From Alphaproteobacteria bacterium (GTDB lineage Bacteria; Pseudomonadota; Alphaproteobacteria; Caulobacterales; Caulobacteraceae), in the NCBI GenBank assembly GCA_018826515.1, contig JAHKAM010000083.1:1-57815 (forward strand): a DNA stretch of 57,815 nucleotides, in the 5' to 3' direction. Shown here one piece after another: positions 43,556 through 54,888 of the stretch. The translations under genes were made by a program, and so were the position numbers. The notes beneath the pieces were generated by a model, which made no database searches, was not told the origin of the DNA, and was given only the letters and a program-made list of their open reading frames with translations. Numbering within the stretch: the first letter of the stretch is position 1; each line of letters opens with the position of its first letter.

Positions 43556-44497
43556 TCATCCCGGACCCTCGGTGGTCACGGCGCCGGAATCGGACCGGCG
43601 GCGGCGGGCCGGCCCCGCTGCGTCAGGTTCCCGCAGCGCCGACGCCAGCAGCGGCGCCAGGGAGATGGCGTTGCTCGGGTGCGGCACGCTGTCGGTGGAC
43701 ACCACCTGATCGGATACCCGGGCCAGTTCCTCGAAGGCGTTATCGGCGAACACAGCATGCACGACCACGCAGACCGGCGGCTTCAGGCCCTGGGCCTGCA
43801 GCCGTCGCGCGGCCTCGATCAGGGTCCGACCCGAGGAGGCGATGTCGTCGATCAGCACGGGCCGTCTGCCGGTCCAGGCGCCGAGATCGGGCAGAACGAT
43901 CTCGACCTCGCGATCGCCCCGGCGGATCTTGCGCAACACGATGTGCGGGGCTCCCACCCTGGCGGCGACGGCCGCGACCCATTGTTCGCTCTCCTCATCC
44001 GGACCTATGATCAGGGCATCCGGAACCTCGGCCGCGATCCAGTCCGCCAGCACGGGCGCCGCATGCAGCGTCGCGGTCGGAATGGCGTACAGCGCCGCCA
44101 GATCCGGATAGCGGTGCAGATGGGGATCCACCGTGATCAACCGGTCGAACGCCCCGGACAGCAGACGCGCGAACGGGCGCGAGGTGACCGCCTCTCCGGG
44201 CTTGAACCGCCGGTCCTGGCGCATATAGGCGAGGTAGGGCGCGACCAGGCTCACCTGCGCGGCGCCGAGATCCCGCGCGGCGTCGGCCGCGAACAGCAGG
44301 CTCAGAAAGCCGGGGTCCGGGCGAGCCAGGCTGCAGACCAGATCGACCGTCCGACCCGCCATATCCGAGAGGTGACGGATGTAGCTCTCCCCGTCCGGAA
44401 AGCGCCGGGTTTCGAGACGGCCCAATTCGAACCCGCCGGCCGTGGCGAGCCGTTCGGCGAAGGCCTCATTTCCAGGCAGCGGCACGATCAGTCGCAC
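43556..44497 (-). CDS. prs: Ribose-phosphate pyrophosphokinase (PRPP synthetase)
   Basis: Product of 313 residues. RRFPDGESYIRH, YLAYMRQDRRFKPGEAVTSR and VDPHLHRYPDL mark the ATP and metal sites; VLIDDIASSGRTLIEAA is the PRPP-binding loop. It makes PRPP from ribose 5-P and ATP. It is sequence-divergent from housekeeping Prs and lies in accessory DNA, under the same promoter type as the AMP/thymidine phosphorylase operon. A link between phosphorolytic nucleotide breakdown and PRPP use is inferred. Confidence 0.88.
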   Translation of the reverse strand: MRLIVPLPGNEAFAERLATAGGFELGRLETRRFPDGESYIRHLSDMAGRTVDLVCSLARPDPGFLSLLFAADAARDLGAAQVSLVAPYLAYMRQDRRFKPGEAVTSRPFARLLSGAFDRLITVDPHLHRYPDLAALYAIPTATLHAAPVLADWIAAEVPDALIIGPDEESEQWVAAVAARVGAPHIVLRKIRRGDREVEIVLPDLGAWTGRRPVLIDDIASSGRTLIEAARRLQAQGLKPPVCVVVHAVFADNAFEELARVSDQVVSTDSVPHPSNAISLAPLLASALREPDAAGPARRRRSDSGAVTTEGPG

Positions 44498-44542
44498 GAG
44501 AACCTCCGATGGACCGGCGGACGGCCGGCAGGCTCTCCGACA

Positions 44543-44567
44543 GACGCCGGCGCGCGTGAAATCTTAC
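44543..44567 (-). promoter_or_regulatory. Candidate ECF promoter for PRPP synthetase
   Basis: Minus strand GTAAGA, 15-base spacer, CGTC, 46 bases before the ATG. Confidence 0.65.
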
Positions 44568-44654
44568 GGCGGCGCCGGAGTGATCGCGAAAGCGGGTGTC
44601 GGCGAGCGCGGAAGGATGCGGCTCCGGCGGTCGGAACCGCATGTCCGACGACGC

Positions 44655-45692
44655 TCAGGTCGGCCCCCCCGGCGATGGTGAGGCCGGCGTGACCGCCGTC
44701 ACCACGTTCCGGGCCGCGCCCGCGGCATAGGCTTCGATGTTGCCAAGGGTGGTCTCGATGATCCTGTCGACCGCCTCCTGGGTATTGTAGGCGATGTGGG
44801 GCGTGACCAGGACATTGGGCAGCCGAACCAGGGCGTGATCCGCCAGCAAGGCGCGCAGCCGGGCGGGGTCGACCTGGGCGTCCTGCCGGAAGATCTCCGC
44901 CTCATCGCCAAACGCCTGCTCCTCGGCGATGACGTCGAGGCCGGCGCCCGCGAGCCGGCCCGACGAGAGCGCGCGAAGAAGGGCGGCGGGATCGACGGCT
45001 CCGCCGCGCGCCGTGTTGATGAGCAGGGCGCCGGTCTTCATGAGTGCAAACTCCGGATCCGACAGGCGCAGGCCGGAGCCGCCCGGGGCGTGCAGCGAAA
45101 TCACGTCCGAGGCGGCGAGAAGCACCGGCAATGAAACAGCGTGGAAGTCGGGATCTTTTCGCGCTGCGGCGTCCGGAGACGGGTCGGAAGCGAGCGTCCG
45201 CATGCCGAAGCCGCGCGCGATCTGGAGCACGCGGCGACCGATCCGGCCGGCGCCGATCACGCCGAGGGTCTTTCCCGTAAGCTCCACCCCGCGGAGGTCC
45301 CGCGCCCGGACATCGCCCCGGCGCACCCGCTCCGTCGCCTCCGGAATATGTCGGCACAAGGCCAGCAGCAGGGCGAAGACGTGCTCGGCGACGGTATGAT
45401 CGCCGTAGTCCGGCACATTGCAAACGGTGATTGCGGCCTCTCGGCAATAGGCGAGATCGACATGGTCGTATCCGGTCGATCGGGTGGCGATCAGCCGCAG
45501 CCGGGGCATGCGGGCCAGAACGGCGGCGCCGAGGTTCGAATGGACGAAGGGACTGATCACCTCCGCATCGGCGAAGCGGGCGACGTTGTCCGGGCGGAGT
45601 GGTTCCGGAGTGCAGGCCAGGGCATGGGGCCCGGCGAGGCGGGCGCAGGCGGCCGCCTCCCACTGCTCGGTTTCGAAAATCACGATCTTCAT
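44655..45692 (-). CDS. ldhA: D-lactate dehydrogenase (2-hydroxyacid dehydrogenase family)
   Basis: Product of 345 residues. Rossmann motif GVIGAGRIGRRVLQIARGFG, catalytic INTARGGAVD (Arg), the glutamate region and PHIAYNTQEAV (His). The segment ALLADHALVRLPNVLVTPHI is typical of fermentative D-lactate dehydrogenases rather than of glyoxylate reductases. Reduces pyruvate to D-lactate with NADH. It is the last gene of the ABC exporter operon, which is unusual, and GGAGGG precedes the ATG. Confidence 0.85.
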   Translation of the reverse strand: MKIVIFETEQWEAAACARLAGPHALACTPEPLRPDNVARFADAEVISPFVHSNLGAAVLARMPRLRLIATRSTGYDHVDLAYCREAAITVCNVPDYGDHTVAEHVFALLLALCRHIPEATERVRRGDVRARDLRGVELTGKTLGVIGAGRIGRRVLQIARGFGMRTLASDPSPDAAARKDPDFHAVSLPVLLAASDVISLHAPGGSGLRLSDPEFALMKTGALLINTARGGAVDPAALLRALSSGRLAGAGLDVIAEEQAFGDEAEIFRQDAQVDPARLRALLADHALVRLPNVLVTPHIAYNTQEAVDRIIETTLGNIEAYAAGAARNVVTAVTPASPSPGGPT

Positions 45693-45709
45693 TTCGGGCC
45701 CTCCCTGTC

Positions 45710-46813
45710 CTACCAGCGGCGCCTGAAGACCAGCCAGGCGCTCAGAAACATAGCGCCGCTGATGGCCCCCAAGGCCAGCGCCTGCCGCCACAGTTCGGCC
45801 AGTCCCGCCCCCTTCAGGAACAGCCCCGATACAATCTCGACATAGTGGCGTTGGGGACTGGCCAGCGAGGCGGTTTGGAGCCACGGCGGCATGCTCTCGA
45901 TGGGGGCGATGCTCCCGGACAGGAAGAGAAGCGGAAACAGGCCGAAGAAGCCCACGAGCATCGCCTGCTGCAGCGTCTGGGTGATGGCGCCCACGAAGGT
46001 GCCGAGCGAGACGGCGCTCAACAGGTAGACGACCGTGAGAATAAGCAGGATGAACACATCGCCCCGCATCGGCACGCCCATCAGCGTCATGATGACCAGG
46101 GCGGGAAACACCGCGCCGGTGCAGATCACCAGGGTCGGCGTGATCTTGGCGATGAACAATTCGTGGGCGCGGATCGGAGTAACCCGAAGTTGCTCGATGG
46201 TGCCTTCCTGCTTTTCCCGAACGATCGCGGCCGCCGGCAGGACCACGCCGAGCATCAGACCGGCCTGGGCCAGCATCGACAGGGCCATGAACCGGGTGTT
46301 GGTCAGGTCCGGATTGTACCAGACCCGCACTTCCGGCCGGACGGCGGCCCGCCGATCCCCGGCCGGACGCCGGCTCTCCACGAAGCGGGCGCTCTGTTCG
46401 ATCACATAGGCGCGCGCGCGCGCCGCGACATTGCCGTTGGATCCGTCGACCACGACTCCGAACGACGCCGGGCGTCCGGCGGCCAGCCGGGCGCCCATGC
46501 GCGGCGGTATTTCGACGACCACGTCGAGCGCGCCGCGCCGCAGCCGGTCTTCCGCCTCGCGCAGGCTGGTGAACTGATCGGCGAGCACGAAATTGTCGCC
46601 CGTGGTCAATTCCTCGATCAGGGCGCGGCTGACGGCGGAGCGGTCGTGATCGACCACGGCCAGCTTGAGATGCTGGACGTCGAAACCCAGGGCCATGGTG
46701 CACATGACCAGTTCGGCCGTGTAGAGAAAGATCACCACGAACAGCATCACCGGGTCGCGCAGAAACTGGGCGAATTCCTTGGTGATCAATCCCGCGAGAC
46801 GGCCGGACAGCAT
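45710..46813 (-). CDS. ABC-2 type transporter permease (YhhJ-like)
   Basis: Product of 367 residues: N-terminal helix (DPVMLFVVIFLYTAELVMC), a large external domain (LAVVDHDRSAVSRALIEEL), then five helices including MLGVVLPAAAIVREKQEGTI and EQLRVTPIR, the ABC-2 hallmark. Its ATG overlaps the stop of the first permease. Together the two permeases make the membrane part of one exporter. Confidence 0.88.
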   Translation of the reverse strand: MLSGRLAGLITKEFAQFLRDPVMLFVVIFLYTAELVMCTMALGFDVQHLKLAVVDHDRSAVSRALIEELTTGDNFVLADQFTSLREAEDRLRRGALDVVVEIPPRMGARLAAGRPASFGVVVDGSNGNVAARARAYVIEQSARFVESRRPAGDRRAAVRPEVRVWYNPDLTNTRFMALSMLAQAGLMLGVVLPAAAIVREKQEGTIEQLRVTPIRAHELFIAKITPTLVICTGAVFPALVIMTLMGVPMRGDVFILLILTVVYLLSAVSLGTFVGAITQTLQQAMLVGFFGLFPLLFLSGSIAPIESMPPWLQTASLASPQRHYVEIVSGLFLKGAGLAELWRQALALGAISGAMFLSAWLVFRRRW

Positions 46814-47903
46814 CAGGCGATCCTCTTGCGGAACCGCCAGGCGGCGAGCGCGAACACCGTCGCGGTATAGGCCGCCAACACGAGGACGTTGGGCCAGAGG
46901 TCCCCGAGCCCCGCGCCCCGCAGCACGACCCCGCGTGAGAACTCGAGAAAATACCGCGTGGGCAGGGCTGAGGCGTAGGCCTGAAACGCCGGCGGCATGG
47001 TGAAAAGCGGATAGACGAAGCCGGAAAACAGGAAGGCCGGCATCAGGGTCACGATCAGGGCCGTCAACATGGCGGCCAGCTGGGTGCGCACGAGGGTGGA
47101 GACGAGCAGTCCGATGGAAACCGTGCAAAGAACGTAGAGAAGCCCCACGGCGAGGAGCAGCCCCACGCTTCCCCGTACGGGCACCTCGAACCAGACTACC
47201 CCGCCAAAGACGACGAGGAGAAGTTCCGCATAGGCGATCACGGCGTAGGGCAGCAGTTTGCCGGCGATGAACTCGCTCCCGGTCAGGGGCGAGGCGTAGA
47301 TCTGGGCGATGGTGCCCAGCTCCTTTTCGCGCGCCACGGCCAGCGCCGTGAGCAACGGCGGAAAGGCCATGAGGATCACCGCGAACAGGCCCGGTACGAT
47401 GAAGTTGCGGCTGCGCAGTTGCGGATTGTACCAGACGCGCACCTCGGGCCTGAGAGGAAGGCGCACCTCCTCCGGATAGGCGTGGAGGATGGCCCGGCCA
47501 TAGGCCGACAGGATCGCCGCCGTGCTGGCGTAGGTGCCGTCGACCACGAACTGCACGGGCGCGTCCTCGCCGCGTCCAAGGCGGCCGGAGAAGCCCGGCG
47601 GGATGAACAGGGCCGCCCGGGCCGTCCCGCGCATCAGGGCGTGTTCGGCCGACCGTTCGTCCTCCGGCGCCGCCTGGAGGATGAAATATCCCGAGTTGAG
47701 AAACCGGGCCTGCAGCTCCCGGCTGGCGGCGGTCCGGTCATGGTCCACCACGATCAGCGGCGCCCGGTCGACATCCAGCGATATGCCGTAGACGAACAGG
47801 AACAGCATCATCAGGGGCATGAGCAGCGCCACCCCCATGGTGAAGCGGTCGCGCGAGATCTCCAGCACCTCCTTGCGGGCGAAGGCCAGAACGCGCCGCG
47901 CCT

Positions 47904-47907
<4 letters not shown>
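46813..47907 (-). CDS. ABC-2 type transporter permease
   Basis: Product of 364 residues, paralogous to the following permease: same start (ARKEVLEISRDRFTMGVALL), external domain IVVDHDRTAASRELQARFL, VWYNPQLRSRNFIVPGLFAV and VAREKELGTIAQIYASPL. The GTG start overlaps the ATPase stop (GTGA) and has GGGAGGG upstream. Confidence 0.88.
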
Positions 47908-49607
<1,700 letters not shown>

Positions 49608-49611
49608 CCCC

Positions 49612-50583
49612 CTACTCCGGAACGGCGAGACGGTCGGGCCAGCCGGCGGAGGCGTCCCACAGAATCCATGCATCGGCCGGCATGCCGGGCTTGAGCAGCC
49701 CGTCCGGATTTTCAGCCTCCAGAGTGACCCCGTAGACGGTCCGGCCCCGTTCGTCCTGCATGTGAATATCGCGGGGGGTGAACTGGGCCTGGGCGTCGAC
49801 CCGGGCCACGCGCGCCGCGAAATCCCGGCCGGGAAAGGCGTCAACCCGCAGCCTGGCGGGAGCCCCCAGACGGACCTTGCCCAGGTCCGGCTCCCGAACG
49901 AACACGCGCAGCCTCACCCGAGACAGATTGGCCAGCACCACCACGGGCTGGCCGGCGACGATCACTTCGCCGGGCTCGGCGAGACGCTCCAGCACCGCCC
50001 CCGATATCGGCGAGGCGATATGGGTCCTGACCAGCTGCGATCGGCCCAGGGCCAGGGTCTGGGACGCCGCCTCGGCCTGGGCGACGGCCTCGCCCCGGCG
50101 AGCCTCGAGCAGGCTGATCTGATCCACGGCGGCCTGATGGGCGTTGCGGACAACGTCGAGGCGTTGGGCCGTGACATATCCCTCGCGCGCCAAGGCCTCA
50201 TAGCGCGACAGATCCGCCCGGGCCGAAGCGGCGTGATGGCGGGCCAGATCGATCTGGCTGCTCACCTGGGCCACGGTCTGCCCGGCGGCGGCGCGCTGGG
50301 CGGCGGCGCGATTCATGAGCAGACGGGCGTCGGACGGGTCGATCGAGGCCAGCGGGGCTCCGGCCCGAACCGGGGCGCCTTCCAGGGCGTGGTTCTGCAG
50401 TAGACGGCCGGACAGCTCAAACGAGACACGCACCTCGTCGACCTCGATCCGCCCGCTGCCGTAGATGACCTGCGCCGGCGCCGGAGCGGTCTGCAGCCGC
50501 CAGAAGGCGACGGCGGAGCCGGCGGCGACCAGAATGAGGCCGACAGCGACCAGCACCGTCAGACGTCGCCCCTGAATCCTCAC
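49612..50583 (-). CDS. HlyD-family membrane fusion protein (YhiI-like)
   Basis: Product of 323 residues. One membrane anchor (LTVLVAVGLILVAAGSAVAF), a biotinyl-lipoyl-like half (GRLLQNHALEGAPVRAGAPL), a coiled-coil hairpin (about residues 85-165, Ala/Gln/Arg-rich) and THIASPISGAVLERLAEPGE closing the lipoyl domain. It connects the ABC exporter to an outer-membrane channel not encoded here. GTG start with GGAGG 7 bases upstream. First gene of the exporter-ldhA operon. Confidence 0.88.
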   Translation of the reverse strand: MRIQGRRLTVLVAVGLILVAAGSAVAFWRLQTAPAPAQVIYGSGRIEVDEVRVSFELSGRLLQNHALEGAPVRAGAPLASIDPSDARLLMNRAAAQRAAAGQTVAQVSSQIDLARHHAASARADLSRYEALAREGYVTAQRLDVVRNAHQAAVDQISLLEARRGEAVAQAEAASQTLALGRSQLVRTHIASPISGAVLERLAEPGEVIVAGQPVVVLANLSRVRLRVFVREPDLGKVRLGAPARLRVDAFPGRDFAARVARVDAQAQFTPRDIHMQDERGRTVYGVTLEAENPDGLLKPGMPADAWILWDASAGWPDRLAVPE

Positions 50584-50629
50584 ATCCCGCCTCCGGACGC
50601 GCTCGCCTGTTCGATGCGCTGATCCTGAA

Positions 50630-50654
50630 GACGCCGGCTGGAAGGATTGCTTAC
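50630..50654 (-). promoter_or_regulatory. Candidate ECF promoter for the ABC exporter-ldhA operon
   Basis: Minus strand GTAAGC, 15-base spacer, CGTC, 47 bases before the GTG start of the HlyD-type gene. Confidence 0.65.
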
Positions 50655-50684
50655 GCGCTTGGAAAGCCGCCCGCGACGGCGGCT

Positions 50685-50901
50685 GTGCGCAAGGGGCAGC
50701 CGCGCTTCGAGCCGGGAGAGGAGATCCGGCGCCGAAGTCCCCCCAAGCTTCGTCGGACATGATCGCGCCAGCCGGGGGCCCCGCGGCGTGCGTCTCGATC
50801 CGGCCGCGCAGACAGGGCGCCAGTCCGCCCGGCCCCTTGGCGAAGACGCCGAATTAGCAGGTCGAGGCCCGCTGTTGGGAGCGACGATGAACGGCTTGCC
50901 A
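50685..50901 (-). pseudogene. Decayed 5' fragment of acetate kinase
   Basis: The minus strand encodes, in shifting frames, FIVAPNSG (compare VLALNVGS), FGVFAKGPGGLAPCLRGRIE (compare FGVFEAARGHLAPVLRGRIE of the intact gene) and DLLSRLEARL (compare DLLRWVEARL). At least two frameshifts and loss of everything after residue ~80 make it a dead copy. The promoter-to-start distance equals that of the intact ackA. Confidence 0.8.
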
Positions 50902-50945
50902 CGACTGGATCCTTGATCGGACAATGACCTGATGGCCCAGGGTCT

Positions 50946-50970
50946 GACGCCGGCGACCGGCGGGTCTTAC
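50946..50970 (-). promoter_or_regulatory. ECF-type promoter left in front of the ackA remnant
   Basis: Minus strand GTAAGA, 15-base spacer, CGTC, about 50 bases before the remnant's start region. Its target gene is now broken. Confidence 0.6.
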
Positions 50971-50991
50971 GACCGTCGGCCTTCCGCGTCG

Positions 50992-51016
50992 GTAATGATC
51001 GGTCGGGTGAGGCGTC
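50992..51016 (+). promoter_or_regulatory. Candidate ECF promoter for the methyltransferase remnant and P-type ATPase
   Basis: GTAATG, 15-base spacer, CGTC. Divergent from the previous site, as in the intact ackA/small-protein locus. The first intact gene downstream is the P-type ATPase. Confidence 0.6.
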
Positions 51017-51099
51017 AGACGGCGGACGGTGTTCAGAACGGAAGGGGCCTCGCATGACCTCCAATTCCCCCGGGATCGGCCGGGTCTTCACGCGGCGAG

Positions 51100-51423
51100 T
51101 TCTGGCTCATCTCCGCCTGGCCGGTGCTTCATCGCGCCCAACGCGAGGGCAGGCTGACGACGACCGGTCCGTGCAAATCCATCCGCCACCCGCAGTAGGC
51201 CGGCTTCGTGCTGATCATGATCGGCGTTCTGCTTCAGTGGCCGAGGCTGCTCACCCTGGCGATGTTTCCAGCGCTCGTTGTCCTGTACTGGCGCCTGGCC
51301 GTGGAGGAGGAGCGCGAAACCGCCGCCCGCTTCGGCCCGGCCTGGGCCGGATACCGGCGGGCGACGCCGGCGTTCCTCTCCCGACTCGGTCCCGTGTTCC
51401 GGCCCGCCCGGCCTGAAGTTTGA
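51100..51423 (+). pseudogene. Truncated, nonsense-mutated copy of the isoprenylcysteine methyltransferase gene
   Basis: Starting abruptly at FWLISAWPVLHRAQREG (intact copy FWLISAAWPVLYRAQQEG), it runs on in one frame with RHPQ, a TAG stop at 51196 replacing the conserved tyrosine codon, then AGFVLIMIGVLLQWP, LYWRLAVEEERETAARFGP and YRRATPAFLSRLG to the natural stop. The N-terminal half is absent. Confidence 0.85.
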
Positions 51424-51444
51424 TTTTCACCGGAGTTCTTCTTG

Positions 51445-53823
51445 ATGCGCACCACCACCATCGACGTTTCCGGATTCCGCACCCCGCTGGATCCGCTCGT
51501 GATCGAGAAACACCTGCGGGGTCTGAAGGGCGTGCTGGACGCCGCCGCCAGCTTCGGCTCGGCCACCGCCACGGTGCGCTACGACGAGGCCCGTCTCAGC
51601 CAGGCCGAACTGGAACAGGCCGTGCGGGACTGCGGCTTCCATTGCCGGGGCGAGGTCGTGCCCCGACACGTCTGCGTCCCGCATGAGGACGCCGTGGACG
51701 CCCGCGCCGCGCACCCCCGCCATCCGGCGGCCCCTGCCGCTCCCGACGATCATGCGGCTCGCCCCGGGCACGGCGCCGCAGCCGGTCCCGACGACATGGC
51801 CGAGATGGGGCACGGCCCCGGCATGGACATGCAGGCCATGGCCCGGGACATGCGCAACCGCTTCCTGATCGCGCTCGGCTTCACCGTTCCGATCTTCTTC
51901 CTCGCCCCGATGGGCATGGACTTCATGCGCGTGGCGCCGCCGTTCGGCCTGCCGCTGAAGCCCCTGCTGTTCGTTCTGGCCAGCGCCGCCATCCTCTACC
52001 CCGGCTGGCCCTTCTACATCGCCGCCGTCCGGGCGCTGCGTCGCGGCGTGCTCAATATGGCGGTGCTGGTCCTGCTCAGCGTCGGCACCGGCTATCTGTT
52101 CAGCGTCGGCGCGACCTTCCTCTACGACGCGCCGGACTTCTACGAGGCCTCGGCCCTGCTGCTGGTCTTCATTCTCATGGGGCACTGGCTCGAGATGCGG
52201 GCGCGGGCCGGCGCCTCGGACGCCATTCGCAGGCTGATGGACCTGGCGCCGCCCACCGCCCGGGTGCTGCGCGACGGCGTCGAGGTCGAGGTCCCGACCT
52301 CCGCCGTTCTGGTCGGCGACCGGGTGGTGGTGCGGCCGGGCGGCCGCATCCCCGTGGACGGCGTCATCGAGGACGGCGGATCGGAGGTCGACGAATCCAT
52401 GCTCACCGGCGAATCCCTGCCGGTGATGAAGGGGGTCGGCGATGCCGTGACCGGCGGCGCCATCAACAAGACGGGGGCCTTCCGCTACAGCGCCACCCGG
52501 GTGGGCGCCGACACCGCCCTGGCCCAGATCGTCAAGCTGGTGCAGGAGGCGCAGAACTCCAAGGCCCCCGCCCAGCTGCTCGCCGACCGCGCCTCCCAGT
52601 GGCTGGTGCTGGCGGCCATCGTCATCGGCCTGCTCACCTTCGGAATCTGGTTCTGGGTCCTGGGCCAGACCCTGCTGTTCGCCCTGACCCTGACCATCAC
52701 CGTCTTCGTCATCGCCTGCCCCGATGCGCTGGGCCTGGCCACGCCCATGGCCATCATGGTGGGCACCGGGCTGGGAGCCCGGCACGGCGTGCTGATCAAA
52801 AACGCCGCCGCCCTCGAGGATGCGGTCAAGCTGGATGTGATCGTGTTCGACAAGACCGGCACCCTGACCCTCGGCGCGCCGAAGGTCGTCCAGGTCACCC
52901 CGGCCGCCGGGGTGGACGAGACCGACCTGCTGATCACGGCCGCGGCCCTCGAGCGAGGGTCGGAACACCATATCGCCAAGGCCGTGCTGGAACGGGCGAA
53001 GGAGCTCCCCGAAGTGGCGGCGGCGGGCTTCGAATCCTTCGGCGGCAAGGGGCTGCGGGCGACCGTGGACAGGCGCACCGTGCTGTCCGGCAACCGCATG
53101 CTGATGGCCGACAACGGCGTCGAGCTCGGCGAGCTGGCCGCGGAATCCGAACGGCTGCAGGGCGCCGGCCGCACCGTCGTCCACATCGCCCGCGACGGCC
53201 GCGTCATCGGCCTGATCGCGGTGGCCGACGCCGTGCGGCCGACCGCCGGGGCCACCATCCGCCGGCTGCAGGGCCTGGGCGTCAAGGTGGCCATGATCAC
53301 CGGCGACAACCTCGGCACGGCGCGGCGCATCGCGGACGAACTGGGCATCGACATCGTGCTGGCCGAGGTCCTGCCCGGGGACAAGGCGCTCAAGATCAAG
53401 GAGCTCCAGGGCGAAGGCCACAGGGTCGGCATGGTCGGCGACGGCGTCAACGACGCCCCGGCCCTGACCCAGGCCGACGTCGGTTTCGCTATCGGGGCCG
53501 GGACCGACGTGGCCATCGAGAGCGCCGACGTGGTGCTGATGCGCAGCGATCCCGCCGACGTGGTCAAGGCCATCGAACTGTCACGCGCCACCCTGCGCAA
53601 GATGCATCAGAACCTGTGGTGGGCCGTCGGCTACAACGTCATCGCCTTCCCCCTGGCCGCGGGCGTGCTCTATCCCTTCACCCTCAGCCCCGAGATCGCC
53701 GCGCTGTCGATGTCCGGCAGTTCGGTGCTGGTGGCCGTCAACGCGCTGATGCTCAAACGGCTGCGGCTCGGCGCCGGCATGGGCGCCCGGCAGCCCGCTA
53801 CGTCAGGGGCGGCGCCGATCTAG
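51445..53823 (+). CDS. Copper-type P1B ATPase with CPD membrane motif
   Basis: Product of 792 residues. N-terminal HMA-like domain without CxxC but with [16 protein letters not shown] (near residue 70), a His/Met-rich linker ([20 protein letters not shown]), then eight spans. Phosphorylation site [15 protein letters not shown] loop ([10 protein letters not shown]), ATP-domain [10 protein letters not shown], and [12 protein letters not shown] with [10 protein letters not shown], the last-helix residues of Cu(I) pumps. The helix-6 motif is [12 protein letters not shown], so CPD in place of CPC, and the SEHPL motif is SEHHI. It probably exports Cu(I) or Ag(I), but the metal site is atypical. GGAG precedes the ATG. 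Confidence 0.88.
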   Translation: MRTTTIDVSGFRTPLDPLVIEKHLRGLKGVLDAAASFGSATATVRYDEARLSQAELEQAVRDCGFHCRGEVVPRHVCVPHEDAVDARAAHPRHPAAPAAPDDHAARPGHGAAAGPDDMAEMGHGPGMDMQAMARDMRNRFLIALGFTVPIFFLAPMGMDFMRVAPPFGLPLKPLLFVLASAAILYPGWPFYIAAVRALRRGVLNMAVLVLLSVGTGYLFSVGATFLYDAPDFYEASALLLVFILMGHWLEMRARAGASDAIRRLMDLAPPTARVLRDGVEVEVPTSAVLVGDRVVVRPGGRIPVDGVIEDGGSEVDESMLTGESLPVMKGVGDAVTGGAINKTGAFRYSATRVGADTALAQIVKLVQEAQNSKAPAQLLADRASQWLVLAAIVIGLLTFGIWFWVLGQTLLFALTLTITVFVIACPDALGLATPMAIMVGTGLGARHGVLIKNAAALEDAVKLDVIVFDKTGTLTLGAPKVVQVTPAAGVDETDLLITAAALERGSEHHIAKAVLERAKELPEVAAAGFESFGGKGLRATVDRRTVLSGNRMLMADNGVELGELAAESERLQGAGRTVVHIARDGRVIGLIAVADAVRPTAGATIRRLQGLGVKVAMITGDNLGTARRIADELGIDIVLAEVLPGDKALKIKELQGEGHRVGMVGDGVNDAPALTQADVGFAIGAGTDVAIESADVVLMRSDPADVVKAIELSRATLRKMHQNLWWAVGYNVIAFPLAAGVLYPFTLSPEIAALSMSGSSVLVAVNALMLKRLRLGAGMGARQPATSGAAPI

Positions 53824-54189
53824 CTTCGCCAGTACCGCGTTGTCCCTGGTGACCGAGGCCCGCTGAGCGCCGCAGCGGACAGGGCGGCTCCTCCAGCCGG
53901 AGATGCTCCAGCGGTTCGGCGGACGGTGAGGTCGTCCGGGCGGAGCTGATCCGCCACACCGCCCGGCGCCGGTTTGGCTTGACGGGGAACCTCCTGCGGA
54001 AAGAGCAGGCGGGGCATCCGACGACATCGGCTGGTGGAAACCGGGTGAAGCGGATGTCTATACGCATCGCCGCTCCGTATCCCTCAACAAAACAGGAGTC
54101 GAAGGGACTCTTTTTAAGCACTTGATTCAGCACAAATCTAGACGTTGCTTACTCAGGAATCTTCCCTGACTTCATGCAAGGGACCAACC
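53824..54189. other. Gene-free region before the second sigma factor
   Basis: 366 bases without a recognisable gene. The last ~130 bases are relatively A/T-rich, as expected of a promoter, but there is no GTAA-N17-CGTC match. A site TTGATTCAGCACAA (54122-54135) only half-matches an FNR box. Confidence 0.4.
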
Positions 54190-54888
54190 ATGAGTTTACA
54201 GAGCCTCGTCACCGCTTCCAGCCGGGGAACACCGTCCACATACCCCCGGCTTGCCGCCTCCGCGACGCCGGCGGCTGAAATTCGCCGCCTCGTCGAGCGC
54301 CGTCTGCGCGAGGATCGTCCGACGCATTTGCGCTACCTCGTCAAACGGCTGCGCTCGCCCGAAGACGCCGAGGACGTCCTGCAGGAATTCGCTCTCAAGG
54401 TGACCCTGGCGGCGGGCCGGCTGACCGACTCTGGCAAGGTGGACGCCTGGCTCGGCATCGCGTTGCGCAACGCCCTGTTCGATCGTTACCGCCGAAACGC
54501 GGCTCGAGCCCGGTTGGCGAACGCCCTGGACGCCGAGCCCCGATATGACGAGGGGAACGGAACTGACGACGACGTCCACCGCGCGCTGCACTGTCTCGCG
54601 CAGGCCCTCGCCGAGCTTCCGCCGGAAACCGCTCGCCTGCTGCGCAAGGCGGAAATGGAAGATGTCCCTTTGGCGGCGATCGCCGGCGAGATGCGACTGA
54701 CCGCCAACAACGTCGGCGTGCGGGTGCACCGGGGCCGCGCCGCGCTGCGGCGGCAGATGCTGGCGCACTGCCAGGCCTGCCCGGAGCCCTGCGCCCTGGC
54801 GGCCGCGGCCACCGCCCGCGCGACGCGGGCCGGGACTTTGGAGCATCAGACATCGACTTCGATCCGGTCGCCATGCGACGCCGCATAG
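54190..54888 (+). CDS. ECF RNA polymerase sigma factor, paralogue of the 20.7-kb gene
   Basis: Product of 232 residues, similar along its length to the first sigma factor: LVKRLRSPEDAEDVLQEFAL, DAWLGIALRNALFDRYRRNA, PPETARLLRKAEMEDVPLAA and LTANNVGVRVHRGRAALRRQ. Cysteines C194, C197 and C201 (H-C-Q-A-C-P-E-P-C) coincide exactly with those of the paralogue. Its 3' end overlaps by 43 bases the phosphorylase remnant on the other strand, reproducing the convergent arrangement of the intact locus. No anti-sigma gene is beside it. Confidence 0.88.
   Translation: MSLQSLVTASSRGTPSTYPRLAASATPAAEIRRLVERRLREDRPTHLRYLVKRLRSPEDAEDVLQEFALKVTLAAGRLTDSGKVDAWLGIALRNALFDRYRRNAARARLANALDAEPRYDEGNGTDDDVHRALHCLAQALAELPPETARLLRKAEMEDVPLAAIAGEMRLTANNVGVRVHRGRAALRRQMLAHCQACPEPCALAAAATARATRAGTLEHQTSTSIRSPCDAA

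Noticed and set aside
54122..54135. TTGATTCAGCACAA as a third FNR box before the second sigma gene
   Set aside because: The right half-site (CACAA) does not match ATCAA, so it is only a half-site.
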